Shown: positions 36,441 to 49,768 of the stretch, in pieces
Layout: each line of letters begins with the position of its first letter
Position numbering within the stretch: position 1 is the stretch's first letter
Origin: Ananas comosus
Lineage: Eukaryota > Streptophyta > Magnoliopsida > Poales > Bromeliaceae
DNA: 64,000 nt
Reading direction: 5' to 3'
Assembly (NCBI RefSeq): GCF_001540865.1
Contig: NC_033629.1
Coordinates: forward strand, 5,162,294 to 5,226,293
Notes under the pieces: model-generated
Databases searched by the model: none
What the model was told of the DNA's origin: nothing
What the model saw: only the letters and a program-made list of their open reading frames with translations
Made by a program: the position numbers and the translations under genes

Positions 36441-36485
36441 GGTGAGCACGGTGATCAACGATGACTCTAGATCACCATGCTCACC
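36441..36485. repeat. 16-bp-arm hairpin (GGTGAGCACGGTGATC)
   Basis: The arms GGTGAGCACGGTGATC and GATCACCATGCTCACC are inverse with one mismatch, spaced by 13 bases. A close relative occurs at 46839-46881. Confidence 0.8.
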
Positions 36486-36839
36486 TTCCGTAGAGTCGGG
36501 GGTTCCTGGATGGCTGGAATAATGAGATGGGCCAAAAACACCCTATTACCGGCATTGCAGGGAGCTACTAGCTCCTGCCGGCCACTGGCCGCGGGCTCGC
36601 GACCCAGGGGTGAGTGCGGAGGGGGAGGGGAGTATCGTGCTCACCTTAGCTGGTGGCGGGGACCGGCGGCGGCGGGGCTAGAGAAGGCTAGATCCAACTC
36701 GAGCTAGAGCTCAACCTGGGATGTGCTTCCCAGCAACAACGGCTGTCGGGGAGGCAAGCGGCGACGGCAGCATGTCCCCCACGACCGGAAGGAGGCAGCG
36801 GCATTTCTCACGGGCAACAGCGGTGGCGGCGCTGTGAAG

Positions 36840-37405
36840 AAGCGCTACTATCTCTGCCTGTACCCAACCAAAGAAGGCCGCAGTAGCCTCGGCGGAGCTC
36901 GGCGACTACGAAGGTTGCCGGGAAGGGATAGCCAGTGTCCAGGGGTGCCGGAGGGGAGGTCTGCATGATGCTGCCCTCCCCTCATGGTTGCCAAGCCCAA
37001 AGAGTAAGGGATAGGAAGAGAAAACCTGAGAGAGGGAGAGGGAGTGTTGCTTGCAGCAAGTTGGCCGACTGGGAAGGGATCGCCAACAACCGAGGACGAG
37101 CACGGTGTTGTCAGAGGAGGGGAAGCGCTGCTGCCTATGCCTGTACCCAACCAAGGAAGGCCGCAGTAGCCTCGGCGGAGCTCGACGGCTACAGGGGGGT
37201 TACCGGGGAGGGATGGCCGGTGTCCAAGGGTGCCGAAGGGGAGGTCTGCACGATGCTACCCTCCCCTCGTGGTTGCCCAAGCCCAAGGAGTAATGGAGAG
37301 TGAGAGGGAACCTGAGAGAGAGAGAGGGAAAGTTGCTTGCAGCAAGTTGGCTAACTGGGAAGGGATTGCCGGCAGTCGAGGGTGAGCATGGTGTTGTCAG
37401 GGAAG
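36840..37405. repeat. 283-bp tandem duplication
   Basis: Two copies start at 36840 and 37123, both with AAGCGCT, TGTACCCAACCAA, GGCCGCAGTAGCCTCGGCGG and TTGCTTGCAGCAAGTTGGC in order. Divergence is about 10 percent. The open frames across both copies are similar to each other but have no known domain. Confidence 0.9.
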
Positions 37406-38761
37406 GGAGAGGAGGCGACTAGGGCTCGAGAATGGAGAGAGAGAGGCTAGGGCTAGGGTTTGGAAGGAGAAAACCCTAAATGCAACTATATACATAGAAG
37501 TATAATTGCAGAAAACCCCCTCAAAAACTCCAATATTCAATCTGAGTCCTTCAGGGCACATGTAAAACACGCGAATGCACCTCCTCAAGCGGTCTCTCAC
37601 GTTTCGATATATAAAATATTGGGACTTTCATGAAAAAAGCCAAAATACCATATCGGCCCTTCCTCAAACAACACGCGATTTCGAACGTTCGGTTAGCCCG
37701 ATTTACGAAACGGATTGTACCAGCAATTCCGGCACTACCAGTGTGAGGATTTGGCTCCCCGACACTTCGTATCACTTTTGGTCAAAATGACCAAAGCGTG
37801 GCGAGAGGGATGATTGGACATAGTCTATACGTTGTTCCGATAATGTCGGAAAGGTTAAAGTTAAGTTCCGAAGGTGTTTAGCTGATTTTAACATTGTTCG
37901 GCATGAAATTGGGCTTAAACACTGCTAAAACTGCAGTCTAGGCACTTGGTACCGGTACTGGCACTTGGTACCGATACTTGGCAATGAAGCAAAGAAAGTC
38001 TGCTCTCGGGTTTGGGAGAGCTGGGCGGCGTACTGGTACTGATGGTCGAGTACCGGTACCTGATAAATAACCCGAGAAGGGGTTGCTCTCTAGTTTGGCT
38101 GCTGCAAAGCAGGTTACCAGTACTCGGGCCCGTGTAATGGTACTAGGGCACCCGCGTGCCGGTACTCGGCCCCGTGTACCGATACCCGATGGCCTGCGTA
38201 GAAAGGGGTGCTCATCCACCCGAGGGTATCGGTACTCAAGCCCGAGTACCAGTACCTAGTGTTGCGAACAGCAGGTTGTGAACTGTTGTAATTTTTAATG
38301 GTTGGAGGACTTAAATGCAATTGTGGTGGCTTATAAATAACCCCAACCTCCTCCATCTCTGTATACATGCAGAAAATACCCTCCCCCACCCTCATTTATC
38401 TATTTTTCTCCTTCTCTCTCTCTAGACATCTCTCCAAGAAGGCTATTGGATGAGATTTGAATGTGATTTAGGGCTTTTGGAGTGGGGGGAGCTCTCCTAC
38501 AAGGTGGAGCTTGGAGTGCTAGTTGGCTAAGGTGAGGTTTCTTGCAAGATCTTTGTTAGCGTTTGGTTTTATACCCTAAAACACTTATTTTTGAACTTCT
38601 TACAAGAATGGGAACCTAGATAACCCTAGGAATCTCATGATGAACACATGGTGTTCATGGTATGAAACCCTAGGGTTGGAATTAGGGTTTTTGTAGAATG
38701 AGGGTTTATGGTTAAATTGATCCTTTGTAAACATAATTGAAGGTAAAACCGACGTGGTGGG

Positions 38762-39732
38762 TAGGGCTGTAAACGAGCCGAGCTCGGCTTGAATGTCTTT
38801 AGGTCGGCTCGTGTTCGGCTCAAGCTCGTGACGAGCTCGAAAACTCCAGCTCGTGATTGGCTCGCAACTTAATCGAGCTAGCTCAAGGCTCGTTATCTCG
38901 ATTATTCCACTCAATCTCATCGTTCTCATCGTTCTTCCACTCATACCCTATAACGAACCCCCCGATTACCCCACCCCGATCCCGATCCCCACAACCAACT
39001 GATGATACCAAAAATTACAGAAAAATTGGGGCAAAAAAACCTCGAGCTCGGCATATTTCATGGCGATGGGGACGTAGATGAGGAAGATCCGGCCATGGCG
39101 ATCGCCGTGTTACGGCACCAGTGCTTGGGGCGGCTGTAGGGTCCCCCCGTCATGCTCCACACCTTCTTCCTGAAATCCCCCTGTCTCTCCGCCATGGCCA
39201 TGCCCGTGGCCGTGGCCTCCGCCTCTGTGGTGATCACCGCCGCCGCTGACGCCGCCCATGGCTGTGTGAAGTGTGAAAACACATGGGAAAAGGGAACTAG
39301 GGTTAGAAAATAGGAATAGAAGGACTTAAAGGTTGATGCAATACTAACCATTAGATTTTAATCCAACAGTTAAAATTTTAAATATAAATGGGCCCATGGG
39401 CCTCTTTTATAAATAAATAAGCTCAGCTTTTTTGTAAAGTTGGGCTAAAAATTTAAAATTAATAATCAGTATTATATATTTATATACAAATATAATTATA
39501 TATATAATATATAAAAATTATATTAATATAAAATAAATATAATCGGGCTGTTATTGAGCCGAACACGAGCGAGCTGACCCTAGCTCGTGTTCGGCTCGTT
39601 TATTAAACAAGCTGAAAAATTCAGCTCGTGTTCGGTCTCGTTACTAAACAGGCGAGCCGATCAGTCGAGCTTCATTTCAAGGTCTGAACACTGAGGAAGC
39701 TCGGCGATCAGCGAACTGGATTGCCACCCCTA
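38762..39732. mobile_element. hAT-type element carrying a captured exon
   Basis: The termini are TAGGGCTGTAAACGAGCCG and, inverted, TAGGGGTGGCAATCC. The flanks are an exact 8-bp target duplication, GTGGTGGG at 38754-38761 and 39733-39740. Subterminal regions are rich in GAGCTCG/CGAGCTC words. Its 971 bp contain no transposase but include part of a host gene on the minus strand. Confidence 0.9.
39041..39259 (-). pseudogene. Captured exon 1 of a complex I small-subunit-like gene
   Basis: From ATG at 39259 the minus strand encodes a Gly/His-rich start (GGGHGHGHGG), then KVWSMTGGPYSRPKHW and NTAIAMAG, then in another frame IFLIYVPIAMKYAELE, ending at a GT donor (39040). This order matches my recollection of a small plant mitochondrial complex I-associated protein (At4g00585-like), which reads RRNTAIAM where this copy reads CRNTAIAM. 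Two frame breaks (near 39185 and 39090) make it a pseudogene. Flanking 5' leader and intron-like sequence were captured too. Confidence 0.7.
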
Positions 39733-41149
39733 GTGGTGGGCAACTCAAATCGGGGTTCCTACGGGTGTACGGCGAGCCGTTGAGGAAAACTACCATTTCT
39801 GGTTCGTTAGTGTTGGGTCCAGACAAAACGACATCCATAAATCGTGTGGCTTGGAATCTCTCCTCTTAGCATCAAGCCAAGGTGGGGGGTGCTATCCGAA
39901 ACAATCGGATTTCCTTTTATGTCTATGTTGCTATCATTGAGCATATATGTACATATGTTGATATCATACATTATAGGATATATGGTTAAATGTATTTCAA
40001 TTCCTTACATGCTCTCATGGTAGAGATAAAAAACATGAGTTGGACACATGATTAGTGGATGCATGAGGATTGGGTCTTGACATGGAATCCTATAGTGCCA
40101 AGAACAAATGTGAACTTGAACAATGTAGTGACATAACAAGGGTGGCATTTGAAACTAGTGTATAGATGACACTTATGACATGGATATTGGGATTGGTAGA
40201 TCCCCGAGTGTGTTGTTATCCCTAGTTGGTAGGGTATCCTAGAGCTTAAAGGATTGGATCATACTCACTTAGTCTGTTTTAGCTTGGTGGTGGTCGCTCC
40301 ACCCAAGCAGTGGGCTCCGGAGTTGTCACAGATTGGGTGTACCTACCCATCAAACAGTTTCGAGTGGGTATAGCGTGGAGTCTCCTCACCTATGGGATTT
40401 GGTTGTGAGTTGGGCTTAACCTTCGGGTTAGCCAGTGTGATTGGGTTATAAGTATATGAATGACATGCATCATGAGCATAGTAATTACCTTATTCATATC
40501 ACGTTGTTGAGGCATAGTAGTATGTTAGCATTTCTTATCCTTATGTAGATATCTCTACTTATGCTTACTTAGACCTAGTTGGAAAATCGGCGGCGTCGGC
40601 GGCCGAACCCACTGGAAACTTTCGTTAGTTCTCATCCAACTTTATTGTAGGGCCTAGCACGAGCGGCGCGGTCGAGGATTGCAGTAAGGGCATAACGCCC
40701 TAGGAAGCGGACTTCCTTTTCATTAGTATACCTTGTATATACCATGTGAGAGCTATGTTACATTTTGGAGAGACTATGTAGTGATGACATGATGTATAAA
40801 CTAAAGATTTGTATTTTGGTGAATTGTAAAAGGATGATTAAACAAGTGAATGAATGTAATAATTTAGTTAAATTTCTCTCTTGCTCTTGTGGTTTTCTCT
40901 CGCGCTTATCATGTATGTTGATTATGTTTTACCTGGGCAAACTAGATGTACATTATGTTGTTGAGTCTTGGGCGGATAGTGAAAACCTTGTCTGTTCGGC
41001 AGTCCGCACACGAGCCCGAACTAACCAAATTGGCGGTTGCGAGGCGTGGCGCATGACAGCCAGACCATCAAATCAGTGATTTTGTTTTGCTCGAATCGGT
41101 AGCCGATTCACGACGAAACCAATCCCTCTCTGCCTCCACAACCAAATAC

Positions 41150-41300
41150 CTATATATATATATATGTATATATATGTATGTATATATATGTATATATATG
41201 TATGTATATATATGTATATATATGTATGTATATATATGTATATATATGTATGTATATATATATGTATNNNNNNNNNNNNNNNNNNNNNNTATATATCCAT
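41150..41300. repeat. TATATATGTATG minisatellite with 22-N gap
   Basis: Units of about 26 bases built from TATATATG and TATG repeat at least four times. Ns at 41268-41289 interrupt the array, so its true length is unknown. Confidence 0.9.
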
Positions 41301-43052
41301 ATATAATCGAAACCTAAACGAGGTAGAAAATGCTTTGGTTCGTACTACGAACATGATTTTATCTATATTAAGTCTTTACAAAAAACTTTACAATACATGT
41401 AATAACTTTAAAAAAGAACTCGTAGATAGAGGTTGAATTAAACCGTAATACGATCACTTTGTAGAATTTTCGTAGTAAAAACGAGTTTCAAAAGAATAAC
41501 TAAGGTCGTATATGTATATAATTGATCAGTATAAAGTTCTTTAATGTTTTCTTAAAAAACAAAGAGCTTGAATTAAAAAGTTTCTCGAATAATAACGAAA
41601 TACAGGAGAAGACTATTTCATCTGTGTTAATTCCCTTATGATGTCGTTTTGTACTACGTGGAAAGTACTTGGCTTGTTTGAAAAAGTCGTACTACTATTT
41701 TTTCTCAACCTCATAAATAATTAAACTTACAAGCGGAATCACGTACGTATGGTCTTTGGTTTAACTAGGTGTAACTTGTAAACATCGATTGAATCAAAAG
41801 TCATAATTACCTTCTAGTATTTAAGATACGTAACACGGGAATATCGTGTGAGTGGAAAGTTTAACTTAAGATGGTCGACTATAATATGCCGTACTTATCA
41901 AGCAATCAGCGAGTTCCGCGTAGTCACCTATGGCTGTAGATAGCCACCGGTAATTTAGTAACCGCTGTATATGTACTGTTCAAGTTACGTGTTAGCAGAC
42001 TAAGAGCATACATACAACTAAAATGTAAGTGTACTATTAGGAGTTTCAATATATTATATATATTCAATTAATTTACTTATTTTGATTGTAGAAAACAAGA
42101 GATCTTCACAGGAAAACCAACATTAGAATGTTGAATATGTAGATTTTCGATTAATTGAAAAAATGAGATCAGTATAGTAAGAGAAAAAAACTATGATTTT
42201 GGGTTTTTCCCGACATATTTGGGATCCCCCTCCTAATGTTGGAATCTAATCCCCAACATCTGGATGTTGTAAAAACCGAACATCGATCCAAATCGTAAAG
42301 AGATATTATCTTCTTTTACGGACCAATGACGTACTTATTATAATGAGGTTCATGACTATTATAATCGTACGTAATGTAAAATTAAATATAATCAATTGAT
42401 TGTACTATGAATTAAAGAGTATTCATCGTACTATCCTATATAATTATGAGATATACATCCTCAATACAATGAAATAAGGTGAGTTTATATCAATATTAGA
42501 AAGTTGCACACTTCCTGCCCTATAATTTGTAGTTTTGAGTAGTGAACAAAACAAAACTCGGGCTCATTACGTTACTTTATCTTATATATTAGGTATACCA
42601 GTAAAGAAAGAAAACAGTACGTAGATCGATAATAGTGTGTTCGAAACTATCGGTGTTTCCGTGCTAATCACTGACTTTATCAAAATACATTACAAGATTA
42701 TTAATTTGTTATTTAAGGAAGCATTTTTTATTTTTTATTCATGTGTATTACTCTCAAGATTTATTATAAACTAATGGAATTGGTTATTTCTTCCGTTTAA
42801 TTAATCTTAATATTATAATTATATATATGTTTTCACGTTGATATACATATATACTCACATATGCATACGTACGCTTGATCATCCATTCTTCCTCGGTTAA
42901 ATCACTGAAGCCACTAGTAGTATAGTATAGTGGCAGTGTCCATACACCTTAATATATACGTGGTTGTGTATAATTACGAGTACGTATATACCAGGGTACG
43001 TACCCACAAGAGAAAACCAAATTATATATCCACCGAATGTAAGTTCCCTTTT

Positions 43053-43095
<43 letters not shown>

Positions 43096-45200
43096 AGGTG
43101 TTGCGCACGTAATTTAAATCAGAGTACGATACGGTAGTAGTTAACAAAAGAGTATTATATATTGCATAAGAGAGATGCGTTCCCTTTGTTTAATTGACGT
43201 TTTTCCAAGGACACCGTATCGTACACACAAAAGTACGTGTAACCACCATCATTTCAAGCAAAAATACTGCATCGTATATAGGACCCCAAAGGTAAGGGTA
43301 AAAGGTTAAACCTAACACAAATCAACTTTAAAACTAGGTTTTATTAGAAATTTTCTTTTCCCCTTAGGTACCAAGGTTTGAGCCGTGTTAATTTCTAAAC
43401 TCCACTATCATTCTTTCACGTAACCTAAAGACTAATCCTTTTTTTTTTTAGATATTAAAACAATGTTGAAAACAAGTACACGTAACACCTCCCCCTCTAC
43501 CAATTTTTCTTCCAGGAAGGTGGTGATACCTAGTCAACCGTCTATGGGAGAAAAAACTTATCATTTAAAACCTAAACTCACATGAGAAGTTCGTCCTCAC
43601 ACACAAGCAGTGCTTTCGGATCAATGTTCGCTACAAGTTTGTTAATTACCTTTTTTTTACTTCAGCTAGGCATTTTCTATCCCTTATGTATCCTACAATT
43701 TACATTATCCTTCTCCTTACGATGAACATGTTCGTTATTCCTCCACATTTAGAATGTTGAGAGATGTATAGGTTCCTGGTTAAAACGTGTAAAAGCCTTA
43801 AAATTATAATTTACGAAATTATATTCGTTAAAAATCAAAGACCCAAATTTTTAATATGGATTTGAAGTAGTTTATCAAATTATCCGAGGATTAATTATTA
43901 GAACTCGTTTAAATATTATAAACTTGTCAACAAAGCTAACGTACAGAACATATATTAAGTTTCCTTCTTCTTTGGAAAAAAAAAAGAAGATCGATATATA
44001 CTGTTAATTTGTAATTATAACTTTTTATCTCACTTAGATGCAAGTTAAAAATAATAGAAAATTACACAATGTTATTTTTTCTAATCTCAAAAAAAAAACA
44101 CAAACTTCTGTAATGTCCTATCATATATATGGAGTTTTACTGATAAGTTAATCAGTGAAGCGAGTTCCTCTTTTTTTTTCTCCAGAAATAACATCATCAA
44201 CGTGTTGTATCTTATATAGTGTTTGGTTTACGTACGTAGCTACGAAATATCCTACTGTTTCTCAGATTAATACTCATTATTAAATATCATTGTATTATAA
44301 AATTTTTATAAAATAATAACATGAGCACACGTAACACCTTCGTAAAAGATCGAGCCTATAAAAATATTAAGAGTACACCTGAAACTGCCTTTTCTAATGG
44401 AGACTCCTCTCCCTAGATTTTTTCACAATTATCCTGTTCACACGTTTTAACTAGGAACTTAATTACCTCCCCCGCATTCAAAACGTGAGTGAAAAAATAC
44501 GCATGTGCATCTTAAAGAGATTTATATTTATAATTTTTATAAGAAAATTTATTTTTTGCCAGCATAGTATAACAAATTGTACCATAATCTCCTATCGCAG
44601 TTTATATTTATATTCCTTGTAACAAGAAATCAATCATCGAATTTAAAAATTTTTATTTGCTAACAAAGTATAATAAATTGTTTTTCTGGAATCTCGCAAC
44701 AGCATAATCATGTTTATTTTAACATCCGGTAGGATCGTTCTTGGGTGGTATAGAAAAGTCTCTTTACGATGAACTTGTCGGTGTTGACCCCGGATTTAGA
44801 ATGTAGACAACTAGGTTCCTAGTTAGATAGGTTCCTAAATCTGAAATCTCTTTGAGAAAGCTTAAAAGTTATAAAATTTTTTTTTCGACTCTTCCGATCG
44901 ACCACATTTTTATAACCTGGAACCTATCAACCTACCTATCGCATATTTTAAATGTGGGTGAAAAATTTATATGTGTGTCGTAACGTGTAGAAAAAGAAAA
45001 AAAAAAACTCTCTATCTATCGTGCGATAGGCGAGGCAAATAAAGTAAATCTTTCCTATTTTACGTCATCTCGTGACGATATAATATATATAATTTCAAAT
45101 TCAAACTTCAATTTCAAGTTCTAGGTATTATATCTGTAAGAACTAAGATTTGGTAGCCTAGCTAAACTCTCTGTTGATGATGTTTTTGTGTGTAATTTAA
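41301..45200. other. No supported gene; AT-rich with frequent GTAC/ACGT words
   Basis: Open frames are all short. The blocks at 43710-43820 and 44757-44880 share TTTACGATGAACTTGT-, ATTTAGAATGT- and AGGTTCCT-type words in order, so they are old duplicates. There is a (CT)n run at 43058-43091. Confidence 0.5.
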
Positions 45201-46838
45201 TTACATGAACACTAGTCAAGTTTCAGGAGAAAACGAGTTAGGATGGAGAAGTTACGCAACCTTCACTAATCACTTAAAGTGAATAGTAACTTCGATTTTT
45301 TGGAAAGGCCAATCAGTGGAGATGGCTTCGGGTGCGTATCGGACTCCGTTCATAGTGATCCAATAGTTCGTTTTCGATGGTTCGACTGTCCTGAACCCAA
45401 TGGCACTAACGGATTTGGGTTTTGATGCACGATTTTCGAGAAAAAGGGATTTTATCACAAAAAGAGGTTTTTGTTAATTAGAGAGAGAATGGGTTCCGTC
45501 ACAAATCGACGACCTAATCTGGTGAAACAAAATAGTAGTTTTGATGCCCCAGTCGTATTGAACGCGCTGGCATGATCCGATCAAAAATCTGACGGACGGA
45601 TAGCTAGATATCTCGCGTTTACCGAGGAATGGTCAAACTGATCATTTTCGTATTTCACACGAAACCCTCTACATATTATGCGCGGAATTTCGTGAAAGTT
45701 GGTGGGCTGTGGCCCGAGGCTGTCAATCACTCATGGTCAGGGTCTCGGTTGAAAATATTGCAATTTGAGAGAGTTACACGCGATTTACTCGTCGCTATAT
45801 AAGTTAGTTTCTAGGGTTTCATCATGGAAACCCTAACCCTAGTCTCTTGCAATCTCGGCTAAGCCCTAGCCGTCGACCCCCCTCCTCCTTCTCAGCTCCC
45901 TGCGTGCAGCCGCCGCCGCCCCGCCGACCAATCTCGGCTTGCCGGAGGGGCTGCCGAGCGCTCCATCTCCATCTCTCTCTCTTCCTATTGGGTTGGAGAG
46001 AACGCTCATGGCTGCATTGCCTCCCTGCTCCCCGCCGGCGTCGCCCCAACCCCGCCAGAGCTTCCCCTGTTGGTTGTCGTCGCCCCCGCGCGCCGCCGTT
46101 GTCACCCTAGTAGCTTGCGGCCAAGCCGAGCAGGCTCGGGCAGAGGCTGCTTCTTCTCCTAGCCCGCGCGCCATCGCCGCTCGGGACCACCATGGTCGTC
46201 CACCCCGGCCCTCGACGACTCCCGTGCGCCATAATCGCCGTCCCCGTAGGTCGCCGCAACCTCTCTAGCTCCCTGCGACCGCTTCTGTGTAGCTCGAGCC
46301 GGTGCGGCCGATCCTCGCCGCACTGCCTCCTTGGCCGCCGGCCACGCCTCCTTCCCTCGACTCTAGAGGTTGGCCACACCCCTTCCCTGCTTGCTTTGAC
46401 CATCGCCATGGCCGAAGAAGTGAGGCAGCCCAAGGTGGGGGCCGTGCGGGCTCGACTTCTCCTCGCGCCGCCACTGCCACCTTACGCCGCCGGCCAGCAG
46501 GAGCACCGGCTCCCCCTGGTCATCCGGACTCGAGTGCAGCCGGCGGTCCCGCCGCTAGAGGCCCCTGTCGGCCGGGCTGGACTTGAGCTCCCCATCACCT
46601 TGTGCGGCTAGGGCATCATTACCCGCCACCGTCACCGCTTTCCGTCGCCAACTGACGCGCACCCCGACCTTCCCCTGTCAGCCGCATTCACTTACTGCCG
46701 GTGCGCCGGCCGCCTGGCGGCCACCGGCCGTGCCATGGCCCCCCATTGCCCGGTAAGCTTTATTATGCTGTTTCGTGTATTGTTTATGGTTCAAATCGCA
46801 GTTACAGCAACCCGGGGCTGTTCCGATGCCTCTGGAGG

Positions 46839-46881
46839 AGAGCACGGTGATCGCCGGTCAGTGCTGATCACAGTGCTCACC
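46839..46881. repeat. Hairpin related to the one at 36441
   Basis: GAGAGCACGGTGATC and GATCACAGTGCTCACC form an imperfect inverted repeat spaced by about 12 bases. Confidence 0.65.
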
Positions 46882-47988
46882 TCATTTGGGGTCAACGAGC
46901 CCCGGATTGGGAAATTAGACGTCTTTTAGTTTCAGCGCGCAGTGTTCGCTAAATTTTGAGTCGCTCCTGCGCCTCCCACGGTGGACGGCCATGCTCCAAA
47001 TCATGAGCACGGCCTCCGGCACGTCGAGACTTGTCAGAGGGTGTCTCGGCTAGGCTCGAAAGTCCTCGGTTTGCGTTGTCGGGCCTTAAAACCTCGAAAA
47101 TCATATAAAATGATGTGATTTTATGTAGTCGCAGGGGCTTAATTACAAATTTACATTTCGTGGTTGTTGTGGGCAATGTGTGCGGGCAGCGGGTGACCTC
47201 TGGATTGTTTGTCTAGGGCCCCAGGCCTTTTTGGAAATCAGATGTCGATTTTCGTTGCGTTTTTTGGCGAAATCTGTCGATGGAACGCGGTTTTAGTTAG
47301 GAATTCTTCCGACGATGCCTCACGGAAAATTATATTATCATTGAGCCTTGTTGGCTGGTCTCTCACGTCGTTTCGAGGGTTCAAAAATGACGGGTGAGCG
47401 ACGGTGGGTTTCGATGTCGAATCTGACACTTCCGGGAATCCGGATCGGAACGATTATCCAACAATAATCGTTTCGATGTGAGGATATGTGTATGTGTTTG
47501 CTGCCAGGTCACACAAATTATTGTGTTTAGTGGCAGCGGGTGACTCGTGGCACGAATCGGTAAATTCCGTGACAGTTCGTGGGCCCCGGCGGAGTCCCGA
47601 TGCGATTTTCGGGACTCCCGGCGAGTTACGGTAATTGATTTTGGGAAATCGATTCTCGTGGGTTTTACAGGTAGGATTGTGAGTTAGTGGTTCTTATTCG
47701 TGGGTTGGATTCTAACCCGATGAACCTTTCGTAGGTCCGGTTAACGTTCTTCTGCAGACGGGAGACAGGTGCTACATACGTACAGGTGGGTACTTTGACC
47801 TGAAGTCGGTACAGTGGTGCACGCTCGGTGACATCCTCTCTATCCATTCCCTCTTATTATCTTACATACTATGTGTTGAGCCTGGCACCCATATTATATC
47901 ATTTTGCTCTACTTAGTTTCTTTACATACTCAGCATCATGATTTAGAAGTAGAGTGGCTTTGTGTTCTTAAGTGAGATCTGTGACCTA

Positions 47989-48355
47989 GTCGGTCGACTT
48001 CTTGTATCTCGTATTATGACCTTTTCGGTCGGTTCATTGCATCTGGTATTGCGACCTACTTGGTCGACTGGACTACTTAATGACTTATACATTTGGTATA
48101 CTCTGAGGGATTGGATTGTCGGCTAGTTGCTAACGGTTGGCTATTGAGCATATCAGCATCGATCGTCACTGCTTGTACGCATTTCACGAACACCAACGGT
48201 CTGATCCACCGCAAGAGGGTATTTTTTTCTAGAAAAGTAGTTGGGAGTTCCAGCCTGTGAGACTCGGGTGCTTTATGCGAGGGTTATATGCTTTCAGATT
48301 AGGGTGCTTTATGCGAGGGTTATATGTTTTCAGACCCGAATGCTTATGCGAGGGT
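47989..48355. repeat. Two short degenerate tandem arrays
   Basis: Three units of about 40 bp contain GACCTAGTCGGTCGACT, GACCTTTTCGGTCGG and GACCTACTTGGTCGACT. Then come three units containing GGTGCTTTATGCGAGGGTTA or close variants. Confidence 0.75.
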
Positions 48356-49699
48356 CATTTACAGGTTTGAGCAGTTGTGGCACAGGCTTGAGGTCTGCGG
48401 ACCAACAAAGCAGGTTTCTGATTGGGTTACTTTTGAACTTGTCGTCCGGTTGATGCATACATTCAGTAGCGGTAGTGATTCATATATATATATATATATA
48501 TATATCTCGTTTCCTTATTTATCATTGCTATTGTATTACCTTTATCTGCACTTTTGTTTATCCTCCTTGACTGGTGAGTACCCTCGCTCTCGTCGGCTTG
48601 CGGTACCCACTCGGAGGGGAGACATGTGTACATGTTCTCACCCCCCACCCCTCTTTCAGGTGACGTCGCGGGTCCGAGTCGGGACGGTGCGCGAGGAGCG
48701 TTCCTAGTGATTGATTAGAACTCCTGCCTCAGTGGATTTTGGTTAAATCTCTTAACTTGCCATTTGAAATAAATAACTTAGATATACTGGTTCAGTTGGT
48801 TTACTTTATTTGAATTCATGTGGTTTTTGGAATATAATAAAGGATTTATGGCTTTCTCCTGAGATGAAAACAGTTTTCTACCCCTCGTGGTAGCGTGTTT
48901 TAAAAGAAAAAGGTTTCCGTGTGGAAAATGGTTTTAAAAAGGTTTTCGTAGTTTTATGATTCTTAGTATTTTAAAATGAGTTTCCGGATAGGAAACATTT
49001 TAAACTGAAAAATGTGAATTTATGTATATCTGTGATGAAACGAATGTGAATGTAAATGGTGAATGTATATGAATGTTCATATGTTTGTGGTTGTATCTTG
49101 TACTTGTGCAACGCCGTGCAAATATAGGGGAGACTGTCCGTGTGAACAGTGAATTTTCTGTATTTGTGATGGATCTGACATACTCTGGGGTCAAGATTTG
49201 AAAAAAAAAAAATTTAGGCACTTCCGCATTGGCTTTTAAATCAAAAAGGGACCCCGGGATGTGACAATATCTAGAGGAGAATGCCAGTTATTTGATTTTG
49301 TCGATGATGGTGTGGTGGTGTTTTGGAATCTAAAGCAAACAGTAGATAGAAGCATGCTCTACTTTCTTTTGAAATAAGGAAATAGGCATCAAGTATTGAG
49401 GAGGGTACAACGAGCGACGATTGTTGGTCGTCGACGATAGGTATGACCAGCGACTTTTTCTTGAGAGAGGGAGAAGAGGTCTAGATGGGTGAGGAAGAGG
49501 GCAGATAGTCGGGTTAGGGCTGAGATTAATGGAGATTGATTTTTTTTTTTTTTTTTTTTATAGAGATGGAGTTTTCTTCTTCTTTTTTCTTTTTTTTTTT
49601 CTATTACTGCAAGTAACCCTGTTATCAATATTTAGCAACACTATTTTTTTTTACAATGATCATCCGCATTTGAGGCTGATCCGACAATAAAAAAATCGG

Positions 49700-49768
49700 A
49701 AGCACAGAGGCTGCTATACTTTGTTGTGCTTTTAAAAGCACAGTAGCTAAAAGTATAGCGGTCTTCTT
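49700..49768. repeat. Very small MITE-like hairpin
   Basis: GAGGCTGCTATACTTT and AAAGTATAGCGGTCTT are inverted, enclosing GTGCTTTTAAAAGCAC, itself a palindrome. The ends resemble the MITE termini in the first 3 kb. Confidence 0.65.

Larger units (their letters stand above)
37420..41058. mobile_element. Non-coding retroelement-like region
   Basis: It contains many GGTACCGGTACT/GTACCGGTAC words between 37940 and 38270 and ends at 41058 with GGCGCATGACA, the inverse of the TGTCA-type LTR-like start seen at 17738 and 51607. No gag-pol frame was found. A hAT-type element is inserted at 38762-39732. Confidence 0.4.
45270..49266 (-). mobile_element. Non-coding LTR-like retroelement remnant
   Basis: It ends at 49266 with GGGACCCCGGGATGTGACA, the inverse of a TGTCACATCCCGGGG terminus. 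Inside are a GC-rich block starting AAACCCTAACCCTAG (45833-46740), tandem repeats built on GACCTAGTCGGTCGACT (47989-48075) and GCGAGGGTTATATG (48277-48355), and a GGTGAGTACC/GTTCTCACCCCCC segment near 48574-48650. No domain was recognised. The left boundary is uncertain. Confidence 0.4.

Noticed and set aside
45847..46611. Overlapping GC-rich frames at 45.8-46.6 kb as genes
   Set aside because: All six frames are open because of composition, frames overlap on both strands and no domain is visible; it fits a non-coding retroelement leader.
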